A stretch of 64,000 nt of DNA. Source: Neisseria sp963534905 (GTDB taxonomy: Bacteria > Pseudomonadota > Gammaproteobacteria > Burkholderiales > Neisseriaceae). The stretch is from contig CAUSUY010000002.1 in the NCBI GenBank assembly GCA_963534905.1, forward strand, positions 1 to 64,000, read 5' to 3'. Position 1 is the first letter of the stretch. The number at the start of each line of letters is the position of its first letter. Positions 36,882 to 45,451 of this stretch are shown here, piece after piece. The notes beneath the pieces were generated by a model that did not search any database, was not told where the DNA came from, and saw nothing but the letters and a program-made list of their open reading frames with translations. A program made the translations under genes and the position numbers.

Positions 36882-37940
36882 TTACGAAATCATCATGCCA
36901 CGCGATTGGGATTGCGCCAACTGCCTTTGTTGCGTTTCATATTCAAACTGCTGCGCCGTTTGCTGAATTTGATTCAGGCTTTCTGCTGTCGGGGTAACGG
37001 CTGCCTTATCCATATTGACCACCGCCTCATTTAGGTCGGGAGATTCGTGGGCGATACTGATTTCCCTGGTGCGTTCGTTAACATCAATAAGCGACACACC
37101 GCGCAGCCCTTGTGCGTAACCTGCCGCCGCCATCGACATGCCAATCCTGTCCAAATCTTCTTCACGGTAAGGGATGTTTTCATGTCGACAAAAATCAACG
37201 AAACATTCTTTGCCCTGATGGTAGATGTTTTGCGCGTATTGGGGCATGTCTTCGATCTTAAGAGAATGAAGCTGGGAATATTGGTTGTTCTGTTGTCCAT
37301 TTTCTTGCACCATCATATTTTCCAAATACCAAAATGGGGCTATTCTATCCCAAAATTTATCTACGCTTTCATTATGTCCTAGTGTGTAATCTTTACCTCG
37401 AAAGCTAACAGTTACTGATGCATCTTTAGATTTATGTTTCACAATTTGGTCGAGAAATGGTTTAATTTGTCTGTCAGGGCGATCCCATTCTAAAGCTGTT
37501 CCATCAAAATCTTTATCTGCCAAACCAATGAAGCCCAATCCTTTGCCGGAAAAGTCAATACAGGAATTATCGTCTGCACTATATCTTTTGCTGAAACCTG
37601 GGATTTTTCCTCCTGCCGCTAAATTAGGATACGGGACCAGTTTGTCAAACTGCGCCTTATCAATATCGACGGTAATAGAACTGATTGTTTTGCCATTCCC
37701 ATTTTTATAATACTCCCAGTCATGTTCGCCGAGATTATCTCCACCTTTGGCAAATATACTCTCACCTGTTGACCAGCCGGCGCAAAAGGACGGTTTGGCA
37801 TCCAACGCTTCGCCAGGTTTTCGTGCTTCCAGCCAGACATGCCCCCAAGTGGATGTTTCCCATTTACCTTTGTCTTGATTAAAATGTGGTACTCCTGAAG
37901 GAGCAAATTTTACAGTAAGCCTGTAAGTTCCGGCAGTCAT
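36882..37940 (-). CDS. putative T4SS antibacterial effector with XVIPCD-like C-terminus (effector 1)
   Basis: A 352-residue protein without signal peptide or membrane helix. The last ~90 residues (YAQGLRGVSLIDV, then PTAESLNQIQQTAQQFEYE and a Gln-rich QQRQLAQSQSRG end) match the plan of XVIPCD, the VirD4-binding signal of Xanthomonas-type T4SS effectors. They also match the C-terminus of the protein at 50111. The N-terminal region is not from a family I can name. It has His34 in WGHVWLEARK and Cys127 in NSCIDFSGKGLGFIGL; His before Cys is the order in permuted NlpC/P60-type cysteine hydrolases, so a cell-wall or lipid hydrolase is possible. Its ribosome site AAAGGA lies at the end of the lipoprotein gene 12 bp upstream, the likely immunity partner. 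Confidence 0.75.
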   Translation of the reverse strand: MTAGTYRLTVKFAPSGVPHFNQDKGKWETSTWGHVWLEARKPGEALDAKPSFCAGWSTGESIFAKGGDNLGEHDWEYYKNGNGKTISSITVDIDKAQFDKLVPYPNLAAGGKIPGFSKRYSADDNSCIDFSGKGLGFIGLADKDFDGTALEWDRPDRQIKPFLDQIVKHKSKDASVTVSFRGKDYTLGHNESVDKFWDRIAPFWYLENMMVQENGQQNNQYSQLHSLKIEDMPQYAQNIYHQGKECFVDFCRHENIPYREEDLDRIGMSMAAAGYAQGLRGVSLIDVNERTREISIAHESPDLNEAVVNMDKAAVTPTAESLNQIQQTAQQFEYETQQRQLAQSQSRGMMIS

Positions 37941-37952
37941 ATATTTCCTTTC

Positions 37953-38519
37953 TTAATAAAATAGTGCAATATAAGGTGAGATTTCAAGATAGGTGGCAAC
38001 AATACCGGATGCTTGCAAATGCATCTTGATTTCAGGCGGGCTTTCGTCTTTAAAATCGCAGCGGTATTTGCCGTAGGGGGCATCGAAACCGCCTCTGATA
38101 TTGCTTCTTCCTACTGCGTCAGGGGTGTGTGGATGGATAAGTTCCCAACCATTACCGCCATCAAACCAGTGGAATTCATCTGTTTTATCCGAACGCCTAT
38201 CTTCGTAAATTAATATTTCCTGCCCATTTTTCAGGTAATAACAGTTAATAGAAATATTATAGGGTATCTTCATTCTTTCTTCCTGGTTTATAGCAGCCTC
38301 ATTCCGGTATTCAGTCTTTAAGCTAATAACATAACGCTTCTTCGCCCACGAATCCACCGTATAGCTGACTGTTTTACCTTCACCCATAGGGAAGGGAACG
38401 ACCTCGGCAGGGAAAAGTGCTTGGGACAAGTAAACCTTCACCAAATCACACTGGGTCAACGACAAAACTACCGCTAGACTTCCAGCCCAAAGAATGGTCT
38501 TTTTAGGTATCAACCTCAT
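37953..38519 (-). CDS. putative immunity lipoprotein for effector 1
   Basis: A 188-residue protein. The short signal peptide ends in the lipobox LTQC, so it should be anchored on the periplasmic side. The mature part is mostly beta-rich with an EMHLQASGIVATYLEI-like end; no family can be named with confidence. Three points suggest immunity: it precedes an XVIPCD-type effector by 12 bp on the same strand, it is in the compartment where such effectors act, and known X-Tfi proteins are typically lipoproteins. The ribosome site AAGGAA precedes the ATG. It looks intact. Confidence 0.65.
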   Translation of the reverse strand: MRLIPKKTILWAGSLAVVLSLTQCDLVKVYLSQALFPAEVVPFPMGEGKTVSYTVDSWAKKRYVISLKTEYRNEAAINQEERMKIPYNISINCYYLKNGQEILIYEDRRSDKTDEFHWFDGGNGWELIHPHTPDAVGRSNIRGGFDAPYGKYRCDFKDESPPEIKMHLQASGIVATYLEISPYIALFY

Positions 38520-38632
38520 AATATTTATTCCTTAATTTTAACGCGGTTTGGTAAATATTCCGTATTGGTAACACCTGATTTTAACCATTCTCAAGTGCAA
38601 TAAACATAATTTATCCTTGATAAAAAATTCGA

Positions 38633-39142
38633 TCATAATATTTGCTTTCCTAATACACAGAGAAAAATTATTAAAATTGTACCGAATAAATTGGTTGCAA
38701 TCGCTGCAAAAAATGCACTCCATGCTGATTTTGTAAAAGATCTTGGCTTCTTAATTGAAGGATAAATTGAACTTATAAAACAAAACAGTCCCCAAATATA
38801 ATAGAAAATCCATGCAATGCCTGCTTTGGTATCTATAGAAGTCAAAATATCATATGCCATCCAACAATACAAAACCAATGAAAGAAATATTGCGCCGATT
38901 ACTGCCCCGCTGCGTAAACGCATATATAAGCAATAACTCGCTGCAATAGAAACCCAAAAACCAAGTAAATTTTCAATAAGACTCCGATCTATCGAAAAGT
39001 ATCCATAGTATCTTATGTTGATATAGATTAAATAAGCCAAAGGCAATAACAGACTCAAAACAACGCTTACAATAGCAATCTTCTTTTCTAAAGCTATTGG
39101 TTACTTCATACGTTCTCCAATAAAGGACGGTTTTTTTGACAT
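38633..39142 (-). pseudogene. four-helix membrane protein gene with early stop codon
   Basis: An open frame encodes four hydrophobic segments (LLLPLAYLIYINI, LLGFWVSIAASYCLYMRL, FLSLVLYCWMAYDIL, ATNLFGTILIIFLCVL). The natural start is ATG 39142, behind TGAGGTAACTT: it reads MSKKPSFIGERMK and then meets TAA at 39103-39101 (codon 14). The frame then continues as PIALEKKIAIVSVVLSLLLP through the conserved-looking helices. A TTG at 39058 could start a shortened form but lacks a ribosome site. The likely explanation is a nonsense mutation. No family is recognised; the position next to effector genes suggests a former immunity or accessory protein. Confidence 0.7.
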
Positions 39143-39217
39143 AAGTTACCTCATTTAATCCAAATTAATAATCCATTCCATCACATACACAATGTACGTT
39201 TTTGGAATTTACAAAAG

Positions 39218-39597
39218 TTACTCGTATCGAACAATATTGTCCTTCAGTTTGAACTTTACATTGTGCCTGTCAAGTTTTCCATCCACAGATAGATTAAATT
39301 GAATAGATATATTTTGACTCGAGGAAGAAATCTTAATTTCAGGACTTTCCACCTGCATACTATTCCAGTCCTTTTTATCCAATCTATATCCTATTGCGTT
39401 AAAAACCTCTCTATTATTAACTGTTAACTTCTCCAGAATAACATTTTTTGCAGATGTATCATGCCATATTTTTAAACTGTGCGGAGATTCATGTAACATA
39501 TAGCTTCTAATCAGGAATATTATCAATAGCGCTATAATATAATACCAGCAAACCCATACAAAGTTATTTTAAAAAATTCTGGTATAAATGTTTTCAT
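39218..39597 (-). pseudogene. frameshifted gene for a membrane-anchored periplasmic protein
   Basis: From ATG 39597 (GGGA nine bases upstream) the frame reads MKTFIPEFFK and then needs a -1 shift at a T6A4 tract (39567-39576 on the plus strand) to continue as NNFVWVCWYYIIALLIIFLIRS. That is a clear transmembrane helix, followed by about 85 periplasmic residues ending KLKDNIVRYE. Without the shift the first frame ends after 21 codons. A TTG at 39526 could start the 102-residue remainder but lacks a ribosome site. Topology (one N-terminal helix, short soluble domain) is like the putative immunity protein at 49681. It is probably a broken immunity gene. Confidence 0.6.
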
Positions 39598-39666
39598 TTA
39601 CTAATTCCCAAGAAAAATATCGATTCAATCATTGCTTTCTATTTTATATCAGAATAATAGCAATTC

Positions 39667-39705
39667 GTCTGAAAACCAATCCTAACCCGTTTTCAGACGA
39701 CCTTA
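39667..39705 (-). terminator. terminator of virD4 in AG-mucDUS dialect
   Basis: The right arm is a complete AGGTCGTCTGAA (minus strand, 39703-39692). The left arm TTCGTCTGAAAA is a degenerate partner. It lies 13 bp past the virD4 stop. Confidence 0.7.
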
Positions 39706-39717
39706 CTTTACTTATTG

Positions 39718-41421
39718 CTACCCACCTTTCAACGAGGCTACCTTCACCGCCCCCTTCAGCCGTTTGGTAAACATTCCATCCTGATAGTAGCGAATCTTGT
39801 TTACCTTCGCCGGATGTGCCATACCTTCGTAAATGATGATTTCACTGTCCTGACTCATTCCTTTCAATTCCTGCGGCAGCATCAGCGCGCGGCGCTCTTC
39901 GCTTTCCGAAACGCTGCGTTCGCGTCCGCGGCTGACGTTTTTGCGTTTTACTGTGGTATAGCCCAACATTTCGGAGTATTCGTTCGCATCCTGCTGCTCC
40001 CTCGGGGTATAGATAATTTGTAGAGCGTGGTTGGTGATGATTGTGCGGGCGTATTCTTTGCCGTAAACGGCGTCCAGTTGGGCGACGGATTGGATAATCG
40101 GAAACAGACGGATGTTGTAGCCCGCCATGTAGCTGACGGAATGGGCGATGATTTCCACCCTGCCTATGCTGGTAAATTCGTCCATCAGCAACAGGCACTG
40201 GTGCTGCAAATCAGGATTATCCTGCGGTAACTCTTTGGTGTTTTGGTTGATCAGTTGGGAGAAGAACAGGTTGACGATGATCCTCGATTCGGCAAGTTTA
40301 TTGGGCAGGATGCCGATATAGACGGTCATTTTCTTTTTACGCACGTCGGTCAGTAAGAAATCGTCGGCGGAAGTTGCGGCGTCAATGATGGGGTTGATCC
40401 ACGGGTTTAGGGGTTCTTTAAACGTACCCATGATGGAACCGAAGGTTTCCTTCTCTTGGGAGATTAAACCGGAAAAGGCGGTCTTGGCGGCTGGGCTGAG
40501 GAAGGGTTTTTGAGATAGGGAGGTAAAGTATTCTTTGAGTTCGGTACCGTTGCCTGATGAAAGGCGGTAGATTTTTCCTAAGGTGCAGGGAGGTTCTTTA
40601 ACGGTTGCCTGCCAGTTCAAACGCTTCGCATATTTTGTATTTTTGTATACCGATGAATCAAAACAATAAAGCGAAAACGCCAAAAACGCATTCCTTGCCT
40701 GCGCCACCCAGAACTTGTCCCGGCTGTCTCCGTCCGGATACAACATCGCCGCTATCGACATCAAATCCGATACCCGCTGGTCGGGGTCGGAAGAAACATA
40801 GGTAAACGGGTTCCAACGGTGCGTCCTGCCGTCCTCGGCAAAGGGATTGAACAGATAGACTTCCTGACCCAATACCTCCTTGCGGTAGCCGCTGGTCAGG
40901 TTGAAGTTCTCCTGTTTGATGTCCAGCACCACGACCGAACTTTTGTAACTCAACAGGTTCGGTATCACGATACCGACACCTTTACCCGAGCGGGTCGGCG
41001 CCGCCAGCAATGCAAACTGCTGACCGCTGTAATGCAACAGCTTGCCGTTGTATTTGCCGACGACTAACGATGTATCGGATTGCTTGAAAAAGCCTGCCTT
41101 TACCAGGTCCGACATTCCTGAAAACCTTGCCTCGCCGTGCAGGCTGGGGGAAGCTGTCCTCCATATGGGAACGAGGCTGAACAGGTAGGCCAGCAGCGGC
41201 AGACCGAAGCCGGCTATACCTGATGTCTTAATTTGTAAAGAATACGCTGCAACCTGAGGAAGATGCAGCGTATTGAAATATTTGAACCATGTCGTCAGTA
41301 CCAGCGGGGTTTTATCCAGTCCCAGCCATTGCAGTAAGATAAAGCTGGAAAGGTAGCTGCCGGCAACCAAGGAAAGCAGCAATAAAATTGCCGTAATGAT
41401 GAATTTGTTGCGTAGGGTCAT
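39718..41421 (-). CDS. virD4: VirD4/TraG-type type IV secretion coupling protein
   Basis: A 567-residue inner-membrane ATPase that recruits substrates to a T4SS. N-terminal transmembrane helices lie at about 8-30 and 70-87. The Walker A motif is APTRSGKGVGIVIPNLL and the Walker B motif is CLLLMDEFTSIGRVE. The T4CP segments VVVLDIKQENFNLTSGYR and GYNIRLFPIIQSVAQLDAVYG are typical. The length fits the VirD4 of Xanthomonas-type systems. No virB1-B11 genes are in the window, and both neighbours are unrelated (murA on one side). Flanking uptake sequences are AGGTCGTCTGAA, unlike the rest of the window. Its product is the expected docking partner of the two XVIPCD-type proteins here. Confidence 0.9.
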   Translation of the reverse strand: MTLRNKFIITAILLLLSLVAGSYLSSFILLQWLGLDKTPLVLTTWFKYFNTLHLPQVAAYSLQIKTSGIAGFGLPLLAYLFSLVPIWRTASPSLHGEARFSGMSDLVKAGFFKQSDTSLVVGKYNGKLLHYSGQQFALLAAPTRSGKGVGIVIPNLLSYKSSVVVLDIKQENFNLTSGYRKEVLGQEVYLFNPFAEDGRTHRWNPFTYVSSDPDQRVSDLMSIAAMLYPDGDSRDKFWVAQARNAFLAFSLYCFDSSVYKNTKYAKRLNWQATVKEPPCTLGKIYRLSSGNGTELKEYFTSLSQKPFLSPAAKTAFSGLISQEKETFGSIMGTFKEPLNPWINPIIDAATSADDFLLTDVRKKKMTVYIGILPNKLAESRIIVNLFFSQLINQNTKELPQDNPDLQHQCLLLMDEFTSIGRVEIIAHSVSYMAGYNIRLFPIIQSVAQLDAVYGKEYARTIITNHALQIIYTPREQQDANEYSEMLGYTTVKRKNVSRGRERSVSESEERRALMLPQELKGMSQDSEIIIYEGMAHPAKVNKIRYYQDGMFTKRLKGAVKVASLKGG

Positions 41422-41488
41422 TTTTATATGCCTCTTAACTTTAGATGATTAAATCGGTTTTAGAAATCAATAAGCAATCTTTAGCAGT

Positions 41489-41525
41489 AAAGGTCGTCTG
41501 AAAAAGCTTTCAGACGACCTTTTTT
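41489..41525. terminator. AG-mucDUS terminator between murA and virD4
   Basis: Both arms are AGGTCGTCTGAA (41491-41502 with 41509-41520), with A and T tracts. It terminates leftward murA. Confidence 0.85.
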
Positions 41526-41536
41526 ACACAAGGCTC

Positions 41537-42790
41537 TTAACCGCGTACACGTTCGATTTTTGCGCCTACGCCGCCGAGTTTTTTCTCGATGTATTCATAG
41601 CCGCGGTCGAGGTGGTAGATGCGTTCGACGATGGTTTCGCCTTCTGCGACCAAGCCGGCCATGACGAGGCTGGCGGAGGCGCGCAGGTCGGTTGCCATCA
41701 CGACGGCGCCGGAGAGTTTCTCTACGCCTTTGATGTAGGCGGTGTTGCCTTCGGTGGTGATGTCTGCGCCCATGCGGTTGAGTTCGGGAACGTGCATGAA
41801 GCGGTTTTCAAAAATGGTTTCCACTACGCGGCTGCTGCCTTCGGCAATGGCGTTCATGGCCATAAACTGCGCCTGCATGTCGGTTGGGAAGCCTGGGTGG
41901 ACGACGGTACGGATGTCCACGGCTTTGGGGCGTTGCTGCATGTCGATGGAGATCCAGTTGTCGCCGGCTTCGATGATGGCGCCTGCTTCGGTCAATTTGT
42001 TTAACACGACTTCCATGGTTTTGGGGGCGGCATTGCGCAGGACGACTTTGCCGCCGGTCATGGCGACGGCGCAGAGGAAGGTACCGGCTTCGATACGGTC
42101 GGGAACGACGCTGTGTTCGCAGCCGTGCAGCTCTTTTACGCCTTCGATGGTCATGGTTGCTGTACCGATGCCGCTGATTTTTGCGCCCATTTTGACGAGG
42201 CATTCGGCCAAATCGACGACTTCGGGCTCGATGGCGCAGTTTTCGAGGATGGTGGTGCCTTCGGCAAGCGTGGCCGCCATCAGCAGGTTTTCGGTACCGC
42301 CTACGGTCACGACGTCCATGGTGACGCGCGTGCCTTTCAGACGGCCTTTGGCTTTGACGTAACCGTGTTCGATGGTGATTTCCGCACCCATGGTTTCGAG
42401 GCCTTTGAGGTGTTGGTCAACCGGGCGCGAACCGATGGCGCAGCCGCCGGGCAGGCTGACTTGGGCTTCGCCGAAGCGGGCGAGGGTCGGGCCCAAAACC
42501 AAGATGGATGCGCGCATGGTTTTTACCAGCTCGTAAGGTGCGCAGGTGTTGTTGACAGTGCCACCGTTGATTTCAAATTCGGAGATGTTGTCGGTCAAAA
42601 CGCGTGCGCCCATACCTTGCAGCAGTTTTTGGGTGGTTTTGACGTCGGCGAGCATGGGTACGTTTTTCAAGCGTAAAGTGCCGGAAGTCAGCAGACCGGC
42701 ACACATCAGCGGCAGGGCGGCGTTTTTTGCGCCGGATACGATGATTTCGCCGTTGAGGGGGCCGTTGGCAGAGATTTTGAGTTTGTCCAC
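41537..42790 (-). CDS. murA: UDP-N-acetylglucosamine 1-carboxyvinyltransferase
   Basis: First committed step of peptidoglycan synthesis: adds enolpyruvyl from PEP to UDP-GlcNAc; the fosfomycin target. It has 417 residues from the GTG at 42790, giving MDKLKISANGPLNGE as in the meningococcal protein. Another in-frame GTG at 42817 would add nine residues and is less likely. The catalytic Cys is in SLPGGCAIGSRPVDQH. Other signatures are SGAKNAALPLMC and DLRASASLVMAGL. It is monocistronic, with an uptake sequence embedded near 42338. Confidence 0.96.
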   Translation of the reverse strand: MDKLKISANGPLNGEIIVSGAKNAALPLMCAGLLTSGTLRLKNVPMLADVKTTQKLLQGMGARVLTDNISEFEINGGTVNNTCAPYELVKTMRASILVLGPTLARFGEAQVSLPGGCAIGSRPVDQHLKGLETMGAEITIEHGYVKAKGRLKGTRVTMDVVTVGGTENLLMAATLAEGTTILENCAIEPEVVDLAECLVKMGAKISGIGTATMTIEGVKELHGCEHSVVPDRIEAGTFLCAVAMTGGKVVLRNAAPKTMEVVLNKLTEAGAIIEAGDNWISIDMQQRPKAVDIRTVVHPGFPTDMQAQFMAMNAIAEGSSRVVETIFENRFMHVPELNRMGADITTEGNTAYIKGVEKLSGAVVMATDLRASASLVMAGLVAEGETIVERIYHLDRGYEYIEKKLGGVGAKIERVRG

Positions 42791-42947
42791 AGGATGTCTT
42801 TCGTTATTTGTCTGCACGGTTTATGCCGCACAAATGAAATGAGATAGGTAATAAACCATCAATTATAAGGGATTATGCCCTTGCTGTTAGATTTGGCAGT
42901 ATTAAATTTTCACAAGGTTTGTTTAAGTTGCGAAAGGATAAGATTTC

Positions 42948-42974
42948 AGGCCGTCTGAATGGTTCAGACGGCCT
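42948..42974. terminator. DUS terminator of ftsEX
   Basis: Inverted uptake sequences with a 3-nt loop, 12 bp beyond the ftsX stop. Confidence 0.78.
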
Positions 42975-42986
42975 GTTTGCCAAGGC

Positions 42987-43904
42987 TTATTTTTTGGCTT
43001 TGAAGCCTAAAAGATGTTGCGTGGTGGCCAGCCATGCGCCGAATACGCCCAGCGCGATGACGAAGCCGAATACCAGCGACACTTCGCTAAATGTGAAGAA
43101 ACGCCAGCCGATGTTCAGCCCGTAGGGCTTGAAAATCGCGTCCACCAGCGGCCGTACTTCGGCCAGCAGCCAGGCCGACAAGCCCAAGCTAACGGCGGCG
43201 GAGAAAATACTCTGCCACATTGCCTGATAAAGGAAAGGACGGCGGATGAAGGAAGCAGGCGCACCCAACAGCTTGGTGATTTCCAACTCTTCCTTGCGGC
43301 TGAGGATTTGCAGGCGGATGGTGTTGTGTGCCACCAAGACAAAGGCCATGCCCAAAGTCAGCGAGAGGAACCACAAAATCTTGCGGATAAATTCGTTAAT
43401 ACGATAAAGGGTTTGTACCCATTCGGTATCCATGGTTGCCGATTCGACGCGCGGCAGTTTGGTAATGTCTTTATAGATGGCCTGCATTTGATCCGGAGAA
43501 GTGGCAGGGTCGGGTGTAACGATAAAGACATCGGGCAACGGGTTGCCATCGAGCATGGAAACGAGGTTTTGGTCGAGATTGGTCTGCAATTCTTCCAAAC
43601 CTTCCTGCTTGCTGATAAAGCGGACTTTATCGATACGGCTGTCGCGTTGGAGCAGGTTTTTCACCGTATCGGCATCAGAACCTGCCGCATCGGTGTCCAT
43701 ATAAACCGTAATCTGCGGCGACTCGTTGAGTTTGCCCAACACGCTTTGTCCGCTTTGGATGCCCAAATACATAAACAGCGGCAAGGTCATGGCAACGGCA
43801 AGCATGAGCAGGGTCAGCAGCGTGCCGATGGGTTGGCGCAGAAGCTCTTTGAGTGCGGCGCGCGCCGATTCGACGTGTAACGAGATGTAATGAATCATAC
43901 TCAT
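42987..43904 (-). CDS. ftsX: cell division protein FtsX
   Basis: Membrane part of the FtsEX complex that controls septal peptidoglycan hydrolases. It has 305 residues: a first helix near 25-45 (GTLLTLLMLAVAMTLPLFMYL), a large periplasmic loop (about 55-185), then three helices (FLSLTLGMAFVLVAHN, SIFSAAVSLGLSAWLL and VSLVFGFVIALGVFGAWLA). The cytoplasmic segment RLQILSRKEELEITKLLGAP is the family signature. Its ATG overlaps the ftsE stop by 4 bp, so the two are translationally coupled. Confidence 0.96.
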   Translation of the reverse strand: MSMIHYISLHVESARAALKELLRQPIGTLLTLLMLAVAMTLPLFMYLGIQSGQSVLGKLNESPQITVYMDTDAAGSDADTVKNLLQRDSRIDKVRFISKQEGLEELQTNLDQNLVSMLDGNPLPDVFIVTPDPATSPDQMQAIYKDITKLPRVESATMDTEWVQTLYRINEFIRKILWFLSLTLGMAFVLVAHNTIRLQILSRKEELEITKLLGAPASFIRRPFLYQAMWQSIFSAAVSLGLSAWLLAEVRPLVDAIFKPYGLNIGWRFFTFSEVSLVFGFVIALGVFGAWLATTQHLLGFKAKK

Positions 43905-44551
43905 GCGAGGCGTCCTTTCTGCAGGCGCAAGACGCGGTGGCCGTAATCCGCCATCAGCGTTTCATCGTGCGCCGCAACAATCACGGTCGTGCCTGCTTCA
44001 TGGAAGGTTTTAAACAATTCCATAATATCCAGCGCATAGGCGCGGTCGAGGCTGGCGGACGGCTCGTCGGCAATCAGCAGGCTGGGTTGGTGAACCACTG
44101 CACGCGCGATGCACAAACGCTGTTGTTCGCCGCCGGACAAAGTGATGGGCATATCGTTTTCGCGGCCTTTCAAGCCGACTTTCTCAATCGCAATACGCGC
44201 GCGCTCTTCCGCTTTGCGCGGCTGATAGCCACTAATCCGCAAAGGCAGGATAACGTTTTGCAAGACATTGCGGTCGTAGAGGATTTTGTGGTCTTGGAAG
44301 ACAATGCCGATGTGTTGGCGCATAAAGCCGATCTGATTGTCGCTCAAGGTGCCGAGGTCTTGATTGTTGAACCAAACCTTGCCTTTGGTAGGCTTGGTAA
44401 TTCCTGAAATCAGCTTCAAAATGGTGGATTTGCCCGAGCCCGAATGGCCGGCGATAAAAATCATCTCACCTTTGTTAATCTGGAAACTGACATTTTTCAG
44501 GGCTTCGAAACCGCCGGGATAGGTTTTGGAAACTTGTTCGAAACGGATCAT
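43901..44551 (-). CDS. ftsE: cell division ATP-binding protein FtsE
   Basis: ABC-type ATPase of FtsEX; 216 residues. Walker A is GHSGSGKSTILKLI, the signature motif is LSGGEQQRLCIARAV, Walker B is LLIADEPSASLD, and the H-loop is VAAHDE. The N-terminus MIRFEQVSKTYPGGFEALK is conserved. It is the first gene of the ftsEX operon. Two opposed uptake sequences (about 44572 and 44609) lie in its leader. Confidence 0.96.
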   Translation of the reverse strand: MIRFEQVSKTYPGGFEALKNVSFQINKGEMIFIAGHSGSGKSTILKLISGITKPTKGKVWFNNQDLGTLSDNQIGFMRQHIGIVFQDHKILYDRNVLQNVILPLRISGYQPRKAEERARIAIEKVGLKGRENDMPITLSGGEQQRLCIARAVVHQPSLLIADEPSASLDRAYALDIMELFKTFHEAGTTVIVAAHDETLMADYGHRVLRLQKGRLA

Positions 44552-44729
44552 GGGTTTTCCTGAAAATAGGGATTCAGACGGCCGGCGTCATCGATAGGGC
44601 AACATGCCGTCTGAAAAAATGGGATATTCACAGATTATAAATATTTCGGCTACTTTTTGATAGTGAAACCCCGGTTCTGCCTGTGGATACACTGCCGGTT
44701 TGCAACACAAAGCAATATGGTTTGAAATA

Positions 44730-44763
44730 AAGGCCGTCTGAACGATTGGGTTTCAGACGGCCT
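44730..44763. terminator. DUS terminator of the TlpA-like gene
   Basis: Inverted uptake sequences with a 7-nt loop, 37 bp past the leftward stop. Confidence 0.75.
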
Positions 44764-44799
44764 CGGTATCAGCGTAGGTTAAGCACCCTATCCGCTGTT

Positions 44800-45282
44800 T
44801 TATTTACATTTGGTTTTGGCCAAATTCACGGCGGCGGTCAGGCTTTTTTCGTTGACTTCGCCGGTGATGGTTTGTTTGTAGTCGCATTTCGGCGCTTCGA
44901 CGACAGTGAAGGGCAATACACCGACATTGTTGCCGTGAGCTTTCATGAAGTTGCGGCTGTTGGCGCCGGTGTAACGCCAAATCGGGTAGCTGACCGGCGT
45001 TTGTTTCAGGAACTTGCCGATGTTGTCGGTCGTATCCAGCGCGATGCCGACCATATCGACGCTGCCTTTTTTCTGCGCTTTGTACCATGCGGACATGGCG
45101 GGCATTTCTTTACGGCAGGGGCCGCACCAGGTTGCCCAAAGGTTGACCACGCGCACGGGGGCTTTGAGCGATTCCAGACTTTGCGGTTTGTTGTCCTGCC
45201 AACCTGCCGTTTCGTCGGCGGCAAAGGCCGGTGCAGCGGTAAAAACGGTGGCGGACAAGAGAAGGGCGGTTAAGGCTTTCAT
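44800..45282 (-). CDS. periplasmic TlpA-family thioredoxin-like protein
   Basis: A 160-residue secreted protein with a signal peptide ending APAFA-A. The thioredoxin motif is NLWATWCGPCRKEMPAMS (CGPC). A second Cys pair (PKCDYKQ and the C-terminal KTKCK) is unusual and could form a disulfide. The cis-Pro segment is GVLPFTVV. It should catalyse thiol-disulfide exchange in the periplasm; the partner is unknown. It reads as a single gene. Confidence 0.88.
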   Translation of the reverse strand: MKALTALLLSATVFTAAPAFAADETAGWQDNKPQSLESLKAPVRVVNLWATWCGPCRKEMPAMSAWYKAQKKGSVDMVGIALDTTDNIGKFLKQTPVSYPIWRYTGANSRNFMKAHGNNVGVLPFTVVEAPKCDYKQTITGEVNEKSLTAAVNLAKTKCK

Positions 45283-45451
45283 GGTTGTATCCTTGAGGTT
45301 GCCAATCGAAATTGGGTTTATTGTAAAACGGTTTGGTGGGTATGCCTACCGATTCGTATCAAGATATCAGGTAAAAAGTTTGAGTAAAAATCAGTTGCAG
45401 ACGATAATAACCGCCATCATTGAATGATTTTGCAATAATACGGAGACTTTC

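Noticed and set aside
39567..39576. Programmed ribosomal frameshift at the T6A4 tract
   Set aside because: The zero-frame codons (TTT AAA) do not fit the X-XXY-YYZ slippery heptamer, so a mutation is more likely.
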